Source of the DNA: Ensifer canadensis
GTDB lineage: Bacteria > Pseudomonadota > Alphaproteobacteria > Rhizobiales > Rhizobiaceae
DNA: 64,000 bases
NCBI RefSeq assembly: GCF_017488845.2
Contig: NZ_CP083373.1
Span: 434,001-498,000, forward strand
Reading direction: 5' to 3'
In this document: in pieces, positions 1 to 9,239 of the stretch
How the letters are laid out: every line of letters begins with the position of its first letter
How positions within the stretch are numbered: position 1 is the first letter of the stretch
Notes under the pieces: generated by a model
What the model saw: the letters and a program-made list of their open reading frames with translations, nothing else
What the model was told of the DNA's origin: nothing
Databases searched by the model: none
Program-made: the position numbers and the translations under genes

Positions 1-1
1 C

Positions 2-712
2 CTCCTGACGGAAGAGTCGCCGCAAACTGAGCGTGAGGCCTATATGCTGCTCCAACGCGCGGTTAAGCTTGAGCCATCATATGCCGAGGCGGTCGGTCTG
101 CTCGCCTATAACCGTTGGCTCGCCTGGACTCATTTCGGCGAACCCGAAGATCCTAACCGTCGGATGGCGGCGACGTTTGCGCAGAAGGCGGTCGACCTAG
201 ATCCCAACGATGCCGGCTGCCGTTACGTTCTGGGGACCATTTTGGCTTATGAGCGGCGATGGGAGGAATCGGAGGCCGCCTTCGCCAAGGCCCTAGAGCT
301 GGACCCCAACCACGCCGACACCTGGGCCGCCATGTCGGACATGTCCGTGCTGGACGGCAGGGTTGCCGACGGACTAGCGCAGATCGAAAAAGCTCTGCGG
401 CTCAATCCCTATCCAACCTGCTGGTATCTATGTCATCTTGGGCAGGCGCAATACGCCGCGCGTGACTATGAGGCGGCAACCGCTACACTCCGCAGGAAAG
501 ACACGTATCGTACCAACTCACGCAAATTCCTGGCTGCTGCGCTTGCGCAGTTGGGCCAGCGTGAGGAGGCGCGGCGAGAAGCAGAATTGTTCCTGATTGC
601 CCACCCTCATTTCACGATCGGCCATTGGCTCAGCTCCCAGCCGCTGCGCGATGCATCTGTACGAGACCATTTTGTCGACGGCTTCCGAAAGGCTGGCCTG
701 CCGGAGATGTGA
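2..712 (+). CDS. TPR-repeat protein, C-terminal part (truncated by window edge)
   Basis: The reading frame is open from base 2, so the true start lies outside the window. The visible 236 residues contain tandem tetratricopeptide repeats with the usual spacing, for example the helices around AQKAVDLDPNDA and AFAKALELDPNHA, followed by a third repeat ending KALRLNPYP. TPRs are protein-protein interaction scaffolds. The C-terminal layout (hydrophobic LIAHPHFTIGHW, then a short tail) resembles the end of rhizobial proteins in which a TPR block follows a class III adenylate cyclase or winged-helix domain. That is inference, since the N-terminal domain is not visible. Confidence 0.8.
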   Translation, partial: LLTEESPQTEREAYMLLQRAVKLEPSYAEAVGLLAYNRWLAWTHFGEPEDPNRRMAATFAQKAVDLDPNDAGCRYVLGTILAYERRWEESEAAFAKALELDPNHADTWAAMSDMSVLDGRVADGLAQIEKALRLNPYPTCWYLCHLGQAQYAARDYEAATATLRRKDTYRTNSRKFLAAALAQLGQREEARREAELFLIAHPHFTIGHWLSSQPLRDASVRDHFVDGFRKAGLPEM

Positions 713-825
713 CAGCGGGTGGGGACAATCCGGACGCGTTCGAGGACTTGATCAACGGATATGCGCTGCGCGAGAACGGCGGTTTGGCGCCGGTCACGAT
801 CTCGGCATCAAGCTCGGCCTGTGTC

Positions 826-1169
826 TTGCGCCAGTTTCCGAGCCAAGATCTTGGGCGGGTGCGTGGCCTGTAGGCGATTGGATCATCTACTACGAGCCGC
901 GCAAGGTCGCCGCGACCCGCGGTTACTTTGGTGTTGCCAAGGTGACCGAGGTCATCCCGGACCCGAAGGCATCGGGCATGTATCTCGCAATCATCGAACC
1001 GGGTAGCTACCTCGACTTCATCAATCCGGTTGAATTCAGTGGAACCGAGGGTGAGGTCGAGAGTGGCGTTCTAAACGAAGAGGGCCGGATATCGGGCAGG
1101 GCACAGTCTGCGGTAAGGCCCATTTGGAGCGCGGACTTCAATCGCATCAATTATTCTCGCTCAGGTTAG
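826..1169 (+). pseudogene. HNH-type endonuclease N-terminal domain, remnant
   Basis: The frame from about 870 encodes VGDWIIYYEPRK, GYFGVAKV, SYLDFINPV and AVRPI, which I recognise as the N-terminal region of a rhizobial HNH endonuclease family. The expected preceding segment (a FP..YL.RV motif) lies in another frame just upstream (QFPSQDLGRV, about 836-865), so a frameshift near 870 separates them. The sequence stops at 1169 well before an HNH nuclease domain could appear, so the catalytic half is missing. No start codon or ribosome binding site fits. It is most likely a non-functional fragment. Confidence 0.6.
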
Positions 1170-1485
1170 CGGACCACCACCACCGAGCGAGGCCAAGTTG
1201 GGGACGTTGAGCGTCGACGGCCAACGGAAGGCGATGGGTTGGAACCTTCCGGTCCGCATGCGAAGGCATATGGCACTGGACGCAGACCAGCGCGACCCGC
1301 CCCGGTTTGCGGTCACTGGCGCTGTCCCGAGGGAGGCGCCCGGGGCAGAGGGACCCCAACGGGCAATCCGATGCACTAAACGGTGCTGAAGCGGCGCGAC
1401 GGCCTTCGCCTTGACGTGGGCATTTTTCACAAACATAGGATTAAGCAAGAAAATGTGGTAAGCGCCAGCCAAAGGGAAAATAATC
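1170..1485. other. No gene recognised
   Basis: Between the nuclease remnant and the small gene at 1486 I see only short overlapping frames without family features. The final 20 bases carry the ribosome binding site (AAAGGGAAA, 1471-1479) of the next gene. Confidence 0.5.
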
Positions 1486-1719
1486 GTGAGTGAGCCGACC
1501 GTAGCAGATGCAACAAACCGCATTTATGAATCGCTCCAGGCGGACAATGCCGACATCGATGTGCATATCGCGACCCTCAAGGAAGCGTTGGTGCGGGCAG
1601 GTTTGAAAGAGGCCGTGTTCGACCCTGCTAAGCTCATGCAAAATAATCGTTCTGGCAGGAAGTTTATGCAGGCCTACTTTCGCCAGCGCGGCGTGACGGT
1701 GAAGTTCTCGGCTTCATGA
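1486..1719 (+). CDS. Small conserved-type hypothetical protein (77 aa)
   Basis: A GTG start at 1486 is preceded by AAAGGGAAA at 1471-1479. The product is soluble, has no signal peptide, and reads as a helical N-terminal half (residues 5-45) followed by a basic tail with GRKFMQAYFRQRGV. That tail resembles small rhizobial proteins of unknown function. The intact frame, start site and amino acid composition argue for a real gene, but no function can be given. The neighbours are degraded sequences, so context gives no help. Confidence 0.6.
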   Translation: MSEPTVADATNRIYESLQADNADIDVHIATLKEALVRAGLKEAVFDPAKLMQNNRSGRKFMQAYFRQRGVTVKFSAS

Positions 1720-2287
1720 AGCTTCCATTGACGCCAGACAGGTCGCATTTGGACGGCCGGATCACCTTCAATGGCCTGACACCCAAGTTTCGACCCCGCC
1801 GCCGTTCCGGGCGGGCTGCCCAAGCAATTGGGTAGCGATCGGCCATAAATCAGTCATTCCAGCCCGGCCAAGTTCATATCTTGCCGAATGAACGTGTAAC
1901 AGAGGGAAATGGTAAAAAACTGGGTCATTGGTTCTGATCCCATCAAGGCGGGGGACGCACCCCGGACGGGGCGATATGTTGCCGGCTTCCGGCCGACTAA
2001 GTCGGGTGGAGTTCATTCGCGTTACTGCCTTTGCTCTGAACGCCGAGGAAGCGTCAGGAGCGTAGTCTTGGCCAGCGTGACCCCTGCGTCTCAACTGGGG
2101 CCGATGGCAGACCGTCTGGTTTCGGTCCCAGTAATAAGATTAGCTGACAAACGCGCAGCGAGGCCACTATGAGCGCAGCGCTTCTGTCGTGCGAGATGGA
2201 GTTCTTGTGCTCTACCGGCGCACGCACACCTTTTTAAGCATCGACTCGAACTACGGGACGGGGCCGGGAGCCGCGCCCCCAGCCCCT
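1720..2287. other. No gene recognised
   Basis: About 570 bases without a convincing gene. Overlapping frames exist on both strands, but none has a good ribosome binding site or recognisable protein features. The stretch probably belongs to the decayed zone on either side. Confidence 0.45.
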
Positions 2288-2756
2288 GCTGTTCTTGCTG
2301 AACTCCAGAAGGTCGGCGTTCAGCACATCAGCGTTCACTGTCAGCATCCCGTGCGAGACACCGGGATAGGTCTTCAACGAACCGTTCGGCGGCGATCGGA
2401 ACGACCGGGTCGTGCTCACCGTGCCGCACCAGCGTCGGCACGGTGATCGCCTTGAGGTCATCGGTCTGGTCGGTTTCCGAGAAGGCCTTGATGCCATCGT
2501 AGTGCCGCCTTGGCGCTCCCATCATGCCCTGCCGCCACCAGTTCTGGAGCACGCCTTCATGGACCGCCGCGCCCTCGCGGTTGAAGCCGTAGAACGGGCC
2601 TGACGGGACGTCGCGGAAGGACTGTGAACGGTTGCAGGCCAGTGCCGTCCGGAAGCCGTCGAAGACCTCCATGGGCGACCTTCGGGCTTGTCGTCGGTCT
2701 TCAGCATCAGCGGCGGAATGGCGGCGACGAGGACGGCTTTGGCCACCCGGCCCGGG
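2288..2756 (-). pseudogene. Alpha/beta hydrolase (chloroperoxidase-like), 3' remnant with two frameshifts
   Basis: Read on the minus strand, three frames in succession give one known protein. VAKAVLVAAIPPLMLK comes first (about 2755-2680). Then come MEVFDGFR, DVPSGPFYGFNR, NWWRQGMM, DGIKAFSETD and VPTLVRHGEHDPVVPI (about 2672-2380), then LKTYPGVSHGM and NADLLEF (about 2377-2290). These are the C-terminal half of non-haem chloroperoxidase-type hydrolases, including the Asp (HGEHD) and His (SHGM) of the triad. The nucleophile-serine half is absent. The fragment abuts the stop codon of the isochorismatase gene. It is inactive by truncation and frameshifts near 2675 and 2378. Confidence 0.8.
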
Positions 2757-3410
2757 TCAGCCTTCGCTCGGCACCGGCGTGTTGAGAAGCTGCTGCTCCC
2801 AAAGATACGCGATGCCGCTGCCGCCGAAGTGCTGGATGAGAATCTCGGTCAGCTCCTCGACATGCTCGGTGCGCGCCCAATCGCGTTGCCATTCGCCAGC
2901 GAGCGCCATCACGGTCATCACGTTCGCGCCGGCCGCGATCATTCGCTGGATGGCGACTTCGTGAGACTCCTTCGAAATCCCGCCCGACGCGTCGGTGATC
3001 ACGGTGACGTCCCAGCCTTCGCCGGCGGCGTGGATCACAGGCATGGCAACGCAGACCTCGGTCCACAGTCCGGCGATGATCAGTTGCTTGCGGCCGGTCG
3101 CCTTGACGACGTTCACCACATTCTCGTCCTGCCAGGTGTTCACCCAGGTGCGATCGATGACTTCCTGTCCAGGGAACACGTCGGTGATCTGCTTAAAGAG
3201 AAGGCCACCGCGCGCCGCGATCACGCTGGTGAGAATGGTCGGAACATTGAAGGCTCTTGCCAGCTTCGCCAGCGCGGTCGTGTTGTTGACCACCATATGC
3301 GGATCGTGGCTGTTCAGGTTCGCGAGTTGATAAGGTTGGTGATCGATCAGAACGAGGACGGAATCTTCGGGACGAAGAAGCGAATCGAGGCCGTTACGAG
3401 GGGGCATCAA
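2757..3410 (-). CDS. Isochorismatase-family cysteine hydrolase (YcaC-like)
   Basis: A 217-residue hydrolase of the isochorismatase-like superfamily, cytoplasmic, acting on an unknown small amide or ester. The family Asp is in LVLIDHQ (Asp23) and the nucleophile is Cys120 in TEVCVAMP, with the usual preceding strand LIIAGLW. ASGGISKESH at about 141-150 also fits the YcaC branch. The ATG at 3410 is preceded on its strand by GAAAGGAAG. It diverges from the LysR gene at 3562 with a 151-base shared region, so that LysR is the likely regulator. The hydrolase remnant directly downstream may once have been co-transcribed. Substrate is unknown. Confidence 0.88.
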   Translation of the reverse strand: MMPPRNGLDSLLRPEDSVLVLIDHQPYQLANLNSHDPHMVVNNTTALAKLARAFNVPTILTSVIAARGGLLFKQITDVFPGQEVIDRTWVNTWQDENVVNVVKATGRKQLIIAGLWTEVCVAMPVIHAAGEGWDVTVITDASGGISKESHEVAIQRMIAAGANVMTVMALAGEWQRDWARTEHVEELTEILIQHFGGSGIAYLWEQQLLNTPVPSEG

Positions 3411-3561
3411 GACTTCCTTTCTCTGCCGCTATGGACGGCGATGGGTTCACGGGAGACATGCGCCAGCGGGTGACGTTGCCTGGACGCAATTTGCTGTTCC
3501 TTTTGGTGGTGCGGTAGTGCCATAGTCGGGCAAGCTGTGTCGCGAAATAAGGAACGCCGGA

Positions 3562-4455
3562 ATGGACATCGAAGACCTACAGACATTCGTCGCAGTGGCC
3601 GATGCCGGGGGCGTATCGGCCGCCGCGCGCCGGCTTGGCGTCTCCAAATCGATCGTCAGCCGGCGACTCTTCCGGGTCGAAGCGGAGCTTGGCGTCCAGC
3701 TTCTTGCACGAACGACCCGCGGCGCCGCGCTCACGGAAGCGGGAATCACGTTCAGGGACCATGCGGCCAGAGCCAGCGCCGAGATCGACACCGCCAAGGA
3801 AACGATCCTCCCCACGGGTGAGTTGCGCGGCCGCCTGAGGGTTGCCATGCCGCTTACGTTCGGCCCGACCCACTTCGCCCCCGTGCTTGCGGACATGGCG
3901 CGCCAGCACCCGCAGCTTCACATCCATACCTCCTACAGCGATCGCTTCGTCGATCTCATCGCAGAGGGTTTTGATTGCGCGATTCGGGGTGCCTACCTCC
4001 AAGACTCAAACCTGATCGCGAAGCGCGTTGGGCCGATCCATGGCAAGCTTGTCGCCAGCCCGGATTACATCAAAGCGCACGGGTCACCTGAGACCCTGGA
4101 CGAACTCGTCACCCATCAGGCCCTCATGCAGGGAACGGAACCCTGGCAGTTCATGGATGGCGACAAGATCGTCACGGTTCAGCCGCAGGGCAGGTTCAAG
4201 GCCGACAGCGCCACGGCGCTTGCCGCTGCGGCGGCGGCAGGTCTCGGCATCGCCTGGCTCCCCGATTGCATCACATATGGATATGTGGCCTCCGGCGCTC
4301 TGGTCCCGATCATGACACGCTATCCGGTCCCTCCGGGGGCGGCGTATGTCGTCCGCCCGCCGGGTCAGCATCCCACGCGGAAAGTGCGTGTGCTTACCGA
4401 AATGCTGACCGAGTACTTCAAACGGAACCCGGACGTTTGGGGTCTCGACCGTTAA
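3562..4455 (+). CDS. LysR-family transcriptional regulator
   Basis: A 297-residue LysR protein. The N-terminal winged helix-turn-helix spans about residues 1-60 (DLQTFVAVADAGGVSAAARRLGVSKSIVSRR reads continuously as the family signature) and a substrate-binding effector domain runs from about 90 to 295. The ATG at 3562 follows AGGAACGCCGG. The gene is divergent from the isochorismatase gene, the standard LysR arrangement for controlling a neighbour and itself. The effector is unknown. The effector domain shows typical LysR features such as FDCAIRG and LGIAWLPD. Confidence 0.92.
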   Translation: MDIEDLQTFVAVADAGGVSAAARRLGVSKSIVSRRLFRVEAELGVQLLARTTRGAALTEAGITFRDHAARASAEIDTAKETILPTGELRGRLRVAMPLTFGPTHFAPVLADMARQHPQLHIHTSYSDRFVDLIAEGFDCAIRGAYLQDSNLIAKRVGPIHGKLVASPDYIKAHGSPETLDELVTHQALMQGTEPWQFMDGDKIVTVQPQGRFKADSATALAAAAAAGLGIAWLPDCITYGYVASGALVPIMTRYPVPPGAAYVVRPPGQHPTRKVRVLTEMLTEYFKRNPDVWGLDR

Positions 4456-4888
4456 AACACGGGGCGAAGCCTTATCAATGAATTGCGTTCGACGGTCGCT
4501 CTACTGCTAGCCGCCGAGCGTGACGACATTGCCCACACGTTCCACTTACTGACCCAGCTTTCGCTGGGCTCCGGACCCTGGGGCTGCCTTGGTTGATTAT
4601 GCAATGGTTGACTGGCTGTTTTCGGGGCGAAGCCCAATCGACCTCAACGATTAGCGTGGGCGCGCAAAGCGGCCATCCGCTATGCCGCTGGCGACAGTCA
4701 AAAGCGATCAGGAATCCCGTTCAGGCTTTGCGGCGGAAAGGCAGAAAAGGGCCAGCGGATCTGTTCTCACAAGCCCTGTGCGCCACGCCGATGCCCACGC
4801 CCAGGAGGTTCAATAGAAACTGGGTAGATGTAACCCAGACGACAGACGCGGACTGGCAAGTGGGCGACAGCGTTGATCTTGGTGAATA
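4456..4888. other. No gene recognised; 12-bp direct repeat
   Basis: No convincing coding region. The sequence CGGGGCGAAGCC occurs at about 4460 and again at about 4623, both on the plus strand. A short open frame lies between them, but it has no start signals or recognisable protein. Confidence 0.4.
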
Positions 4889-5188
4889 TCACAGGCGTGT
4901 CATCGACACCGCGCGGACGACGATCTCGTCTTGCTTGAAGCGGCGCTCGAGTTCCTTGCGGTAGTCGGCCCACCAATTCTGGTCCAGCTCGACGGCCATC
5001 ACCTCCGCGATTATAATAAAGTCCTTTTCCACCGCCCCTTCGTCTTCCCACAAACCCTCCGCAGGGGCGTTACGGTAGAGCGTGGCTCCGCCAAAACGAG
5101 TTGTCAGCTGGTCGCGGACCTCCGCGAATCTCTTCGAAGAATCGCGTTTGTTGCCGACAAGCGGCAAAAATATCTGGATCAAATGCAT
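4889..5188 (-). CDS. Conserved-type hypothetical protein (99 aa)
   Basis: A 99-residue soluble protein starting MHLIQIFLPL with RFAEVRDQLTTRFGG, APAEGLW and a C-terminal WWADYRKELERRFKQDEIVVRA. This pattern, in which a small ferredoxin-like fold ends in a Trp/Tyr-rich helix, matches short proteins of unknown function that I recognise from rhizobia. The frame is clean and the composition is protein-like. It has no signal peptide. It stands alone on the minus strand between non-coding stretches, so no operon context is available. Confidence 0.72.
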   Translation of the reverse strand: MHLIQIFLPLVGNKRDSSKRFAEVRDQLTTRFGGATLYRNAPAEGLWEDEGAVEKDFIIIAEVMAVELDQNWWADYRKELERRFKQDEIVVRAVSMTRL

Positions 5189-5619
5189 CGCCTTTTCCTC
5201 CGACCCGATGTCCCAGGTTTTCCAAGGCGGACCATCACCCGCCTCGGCGACGCGCGGTGCAATTAGCCTTCGGCGTTTGGGTTCGGCATGGGTCCGTTCG
5301 ATCCGAAGTTGCTCCCGTCGTTCGTACGATTGTCTTCAACTTCGAACCTCCCTCGACATGGCTGTCCGCTCAGTGAATCCTCGAGACCTGATAAAGTTCC
5401 GGTCCGCGACCTATCAGGCGAGAACATGACGCGATGGAAGTAATGGGTTCACATGGTCGCTGTGCACTGGCCAAAAGGGTTATGGTCGGTTCAGGAGCGG
5501 CTGGCCTGCGCTTGGCGAGCCTGCGGACATGCGCCCTTCACTCTATACCGCGCGGGTTTGAAGCTGGGCAGGATCGTTCCGAACGTCGAATGGGAATCGG
5601 CCTTCCAATATCGCGGAGG

Positions 5620-6076
5620 AGGGAGGATAAGCTTCGTCTTTATCTGGAGCAGGTAGTCGCAGAACTGTCGAGCGCTAGCGGAAAGCACATCGACGTCGCG
5701 ATCGATCTGCCGCCTGAGCCATTGTTCGTGGATGCCGGGCGTGTTGGACAGTTGGTCTCCAATCTGCTCGGAAACGCCCTGTTTCATGGAGCGGAACACA
5801 AGCCCGTTGAGCTATCTGCGCAAGTGGTCGAAGAAACCGTGATTATTTCCGTCTCAAAAGGTTGCGTTCCCATTCCGCCCGATCTTCCAACCCTTCTTCC
5901 ATGGCGAAGACCCCGGGGGACGTCACGAGCAGGGGTTGGGTCTTGGACTGCACATCGCTTCCGAGATCGCAAAAGCCCACGGCGGAACGGTTACAGTCTC
6001 GTCGTTGAACGAGAAAACCACTTTCGAGGTCAGGATGCCCGTCAGTTCGCAAGCCGAAGAGCCAGGAGCGGAATAA
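5620..6076 (+). pseudogene. Sensor histidine kinase ATPase domain, frameshifted remnant
   Basis: The first frame reads LRLYLEQVVAEL, VDAGRVGQLVSNLLGNALFHG (the N box of a HATPase_c domain, degenerate) and VEETVIISVSKG. After about 5905 the homology continues in another frame as GLGLGLHIASEIAKAHGG (the G2 box) and FEVRMPV, ending at TAA 6074-6076. One frameshift near 5905 therefore splits the ATP-binding domain. The G1 box is also altered (KGCVPIP instead of a DNG-type motif), and no dimerisation/phosphoacceptor domain is readable upstream. It is inactive. Confidence 0.78.
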
Positions 6077-6521
6077 TCCGTCAGGTGAAGTGTACCTGAA
6101 AACACTCGCGTGAGACGTTTGGAATTGGGTGGAATGCTGCCAGTGGCACTACAGCACCGACCCCCACAGTGATGTGTGGCAATAAAGTGCGGCGTGGCTC
6201 CACCTTGAATTCTGCGGGTCGCGTTGGGCCGCTGGCGTGGGCCCGTGGTCAAGCCTTCGGATTGCCATGGCAGAAAGGAATAGGCCGACCCGTCGGAATG
6301 AGTAGACCTCGTTCCGCAATGTCAGAATGCGGCGTTCAGCGCCTTTTCCTCATCAGTTCACTTGATGAGCCGCGCCGGCTCGGACACTCAAGACGCTGTC
6401 GTTGATATGGTTGCCTACGACGAGCAATGAAGGCCAGATCGAACACGTGTGCCGAGCCTTGCCGGGCCGCCCGTTCGAACAACTGGGGCGCAAGTCGCGT
6501 CCTCCAAATCGGGAGACCCGC
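6077..6521. other. No gene recognised
   Basis: No frame with gene-like features. The last bases carry GGGAGA at 6511-6516, the ribosome binding site of the CsbD-like gene. Confidence 0.45.
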
Positions 6522-6677
6522 ATGGACAGTGCAAAGGACAAAGTTGGGGGCAAGGCCAATAAGCCCGGTGGTAAGGCCAAGCAAGCCGCAGGCGCGGCAC
6601 AAGAGGCAAGGCGCGGTGCCCAGCAAGCCAAAGGAAAGCTAAAGGACGCAGTTAAAGTTGCCGTAGACGAGGCTTAA
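6522..6677 (+). CDS. CsbD-like small stress protein (51 aa)
   Basis: A 51-residue Lys/Ala/Gly-rich peptide from the ATG at 6522, with GGGAGA six bases upstream. Its repeated heptad-like units (AKDKVGGKANK, GGKAKQAAGAAQ, QAKGKLKDAVK) are typical of CsbD-family stress peptides, which are predicted to be disordered or amphipathic and induced by general stress in many bacteria. It is shorter than most CsbD proteins (about 60-70 residues). The frame is open further upstream, but the ribosome binding site supports this start. Role is inferred from family only. Confidence 0.68.
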   Translation: MDSAKDKVGGKANKPGGKAKQAAGAAQEARRGAQQAKGKLKDAVKVAVDEA

Positions 6678-6835
6678 AGCATTGAAGCTGCCGTGCGAAC
6701 CTGTTCTTGCGCCTGCCGAACAGTATCTCTTGCCGCCCGTTGCGGGCACGGAACATACCATTGGTCCTCGCAAGCGCTTATGACTGACGGACCAGCATGC
6801 CGGCACGTGTGCATTCCTCCGGCGGCCGAGTGCCT

Positions 6836-8095
6836 TCATTCCTTCCCATCGAGGAAGAAGCGCACCATTTGACAAGAGGCATCCGGACCATGCGGGTCCG
6901 TATACGTTCCCGAGGGATTGCCGCCGGACCAGGCATGACCGGCGCCCTCTACCAGCCAGTATTCGACCGCCGGGCTTCCACCGGAATCTGCTACGATGGT
7001 TCTTGTATAGATCCGCCCGCTCGCGGAGCGGCCGGATTCCTTACGGACCGCGCATCGCGCGTCGGTAGGCGTTGCCTCGGCGACGATCCGATCGGCGTTG
7101 GAGGGATGGACCGTCCGATCAGCACCTCCCTGGAAGACGATCGTCCGGAGACGGTAACCATTAGCGAGCCGCTTCGGATCGGATGCAAGACCGCCGTCGC
7201 CGCGCATCGCGGAGAAGGCTGACATGACGTCGTTGGCCGATCCGTAGGCCAGGCCGGAATGGATCCCCGCGGCCGAATAGAGATCGGGATAGGTCTCGCC
7301 CATGACCGCCGCCATTGCTCCCCCTGCCGATAGGCCTGCCACGAAGACCCGGTCGCGATCGAGGCCGAATTCCGACATGATCTCCTTGGTGATTCCGGCA
7401 ATGATCGAGGGTTCTCCTCCGTCGCGCATTTGGTCGGTGGGCCTGAACCAATTCCAGCAGGACGACGCATTGTCAGCACCGCTTTGACGGGGATAGGCGA
7501 CCATGAGACCGTGCGCCTCGGCAACCGCGTTCATGCCCGTTCCCGCAGCAAAATCTTCGGGATCCTGCTTACAGCCATGGAGCATGACGACAAGGCCGCG
7601 CGGCCGATCGGGTGCGGACGCGGGAACGTAGAGCCTGTAGCTTCGCGAACCCGCGGGGCAGGTGAAGGATCGTGCCAAGAACTGTGCCCCATCCGAGATC
7701 ACGGGCTCTCGGACCTGTCTTTCCGTGCCCGGCAGGCCGACGTCGTGTAGCGATCCGAAGACGCCCCTCGCCAGCCGACTCTCGCTCAAAATCCGCACCG
7801 TTTCTCGCAAGGGCTTCCGCAACCTCGGCGACGACGTGCCATTGCCAACCTTTTGGGCGGGCTCTTCGGCATCAGACCGTGTCGGTGGCTCGATGATCTC
7901 GGCATCCGGATCGACCGGGAAGGGGGCGGAACGCTGAATTGGCCGCGGTGGCGTGATGTCCGATGACGAGATGCGAGTATCGGAGACCGATCGGCCGGCC
8001 AGCGCATCCTGGATCACGCGTGTCGCCTCGGCGACGTTCAAGGCGCGCGTGGACCGTAGCGCACGGCGCATGGCCGCTTCAAAATCGTCATTCAT
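6836..8095 (-). CDS. PHB-depolymerase-family esterase
   Basis: A 419-residue alpha/beta hydrolase of the poly(3-hydroxybutyrate) depolymerase/feruloyl-esterase type. The nucleophile Ser256 sits in GLSAGGAM, the oxyanion region is VVMLHGCKQ (about 169-177), Asp326 is in GGADRTVH and His387 in GAGHAWSGG. Conserved NASSCWNWF (about 209-217) is typical of this family. The first 130 residues are polar and show no signal peptide, so the enzyme is probably intracellular. The ATG at 8095 follows AAGGACAACTCC. It lies 30 bases downstream of the RHH regulator on the same strand, so the two probably form one operon. True substrate could be short-chain PHB or another ester. Confidence 0.9.
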   Translation of the reverse strand: MNDDFEAAMRRALRSTRALNVAEATRVIQDALAGRSVSDTRISSSDITPPRPIQRSAPFPVDPDAEIIEPPTRSDAEEPAQKVGNGTSSPRLRKPLRETVRILSESRLARGVFGSLHDVGLPGTERQVREPVISDGAQFLARSFTCPAGSRSYRLYVPASAPDRPRGLVVMLHGCKQDPEDFAAGTGMNAVAEAHGLMVAYPRQSGADNASSCWNWFRPTDQMRDGGEPSIIAGITKEIMSEFGLDRDRVFVAGLSAGGAMAAVMGETYPDLYSAAGIHSGLAYGSANDVMSAFSAMRGDGGLASDPKRLANGYRLRTIVFQGGADRTVHPSNADRIVAEATPTDARCAVRKESGRSASGRIYTRTIVADSGGSPAVEYWLVEGAGHAWSGGNPSGTYTDPHGPDASCQMVRFFLDGKE

Positions 8096-8125
8096 GGAGT
8101 TGTCCTTCTTGGTCGGGCCGCAGTT

Positions 8126-8539
8126 TTACCGGATGCGTTCGGCAAGCGCTGATTTCAACTCGGTGCTGGCCTGGAGGGCGCCGAGCACGGTGATGGATTC
8201 AATTGTTGCCAGAGCAAGTTCTGGTGTGACGTCGGACGCGATGCGGGCAAGCCCGACCACTTTGATGTGAACTCTTTCGCCGGCCGCCTTCAGCGATTCC
8301 AGTTCCGCTCTGCTGTAGTCGCGCAAACCCAGTTCCAGCCTGTGCCGGACGATCGACTGCTTGACGGCCTCGGCCTCGGCCGTGAGCTGGTTGCGGATCG
8401 CTGTGCGGATGAAGTCGCTGCGATTGGAATAGCATCCTTCCTGCACGAGAACGTCGATGCGACCGAGATCGACATAACCAAGATTGATGGTGATCTTCTC
8501 AGATTCACCGCCCCTGTCGCGTAAGAGATTGTCTTTCAT
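8126..8539 (-). CDS. Ribbon-helix-helix (CopG-type) transcriptional regulator
   Basis: The N-terminal 50 residues carry a ribbon-helix-helix DNA-binding domain: strand EKITINLGYVDLGRID, then helices around YSNRSDFIRTAIRNQL. A C-terminal helical part follows (SIVRHRLELGLRDYS, and SDVTPELALATIESI). I chose the ATG at 8539 (137 aa); a GTG at 8548 would add three residues. A perfect 10-bp inverted repeat overlaps the start region and probably serves as its own operator. The esterase gene follows 30 bases downstream. I infer that this protein represses the two-gene operon. Confidence 0.85.
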   Translation of the reverse strand: MKDNLLRDRGGESEKITINLGYVDLGRIDVLVQEGCYSNRSDFIRTAIRNQLTAEAEAVKQSIVRHRLELGLRDYSRAELESLKAAGERVHIKVVGLARIASDVTPELALATIESITVLGALQASTELKSALAERIR

Positions 8540-8570
8540 ACCATCCACTGACCATCTACCTGGATGGTAT
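8538..8570. promoter_or_regulatory. Probable RHH operator: perfect 10-bp inverted repeat
   Basis: ATACCATCCA at 8538-8547 and its exact reverse complement TGGATGGTAT at 8561-8570 are separated by 13 bases, so half-site centres are about two helical turns apart. The site spans the start codon of the RHH regulator, the position expected for autorepression. Function is inferred. Confidence 0.6.
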
Positions 8571-8839
8571 ATGGATGTTTACGCAGCCTTTTGCAAGAGC
8601 TTGTGTAGAAGGCAGAGCGGTTCCGGCCAAGAAGGCTGCGCAGCCTGTTAACTTAAGCTTGGTTCGAGGGCGCGATGCATCGAGGCTTGGGGCGGTTTCG
8701 GGACTGGTCGACCTCTCTGCTAAACACCTCTGCTGAGGCGCGCAGGCGTCGGAGTTGATCGTATCGCTCTAGCTCGGCAGTCCGACGGACGGCATGTCGT
8801 TGATGGAGACGGCCACCGCTGCTCTGGAAATGAAGGGAT

Positions 8840-8955
8840 ATATTTCGTAGTATGGCGGCCTCTCCTCCGGAGAGGACGGCGGCACGAAACGCGTGAATAT
8901 GGTGCGCGCGATCGGGAAATCGGGTTGCAACCTCAGCAATCTGACCGAACACCTG
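8840..8955 (-). pseudogene. Isochorismatase-type hydrolase fragment
   Basis: On the minus strand, IAEVATRFPDR (about 8940-8905) is followed in another frame by TIFTRFVPPSSPEERP (about 8903-8850). Together these match an N-terminal part of cysteine hydrolases (VAEVA.RFPDRTIFTRF.PP..PE). No start, catalytic Cys or C-terminal half can be found nearby. It is a short decayed fragment and the assignment is tentative. Confidence 0.35.
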
Positions 8956-9239
8956 GGGTATCCAAGCGACCTGCCAAGGGTACGTTGCATGTCTATGTAA
9001 AGGTGAGCCCATTTTCCGATTCATCGTGCGGCGCTCAAGTGAAATGCCAGGGGCGGAATGTTGATCAACCACGCTGCACCGCCAGCGACGGCCGCCAATC
9101 CCAGCCAGCCTCCGCGGCGCGGAGTGCCCGGATGTTCTAAAAGGGAGGACGAGAGAGGACCCACAGAGGTTGCAGAAACTCGTTGGCGTAAGACTTCAGT
9201 CCTATTCAAACCCGTTTGTGAACCCTTATTTCACTCGGA

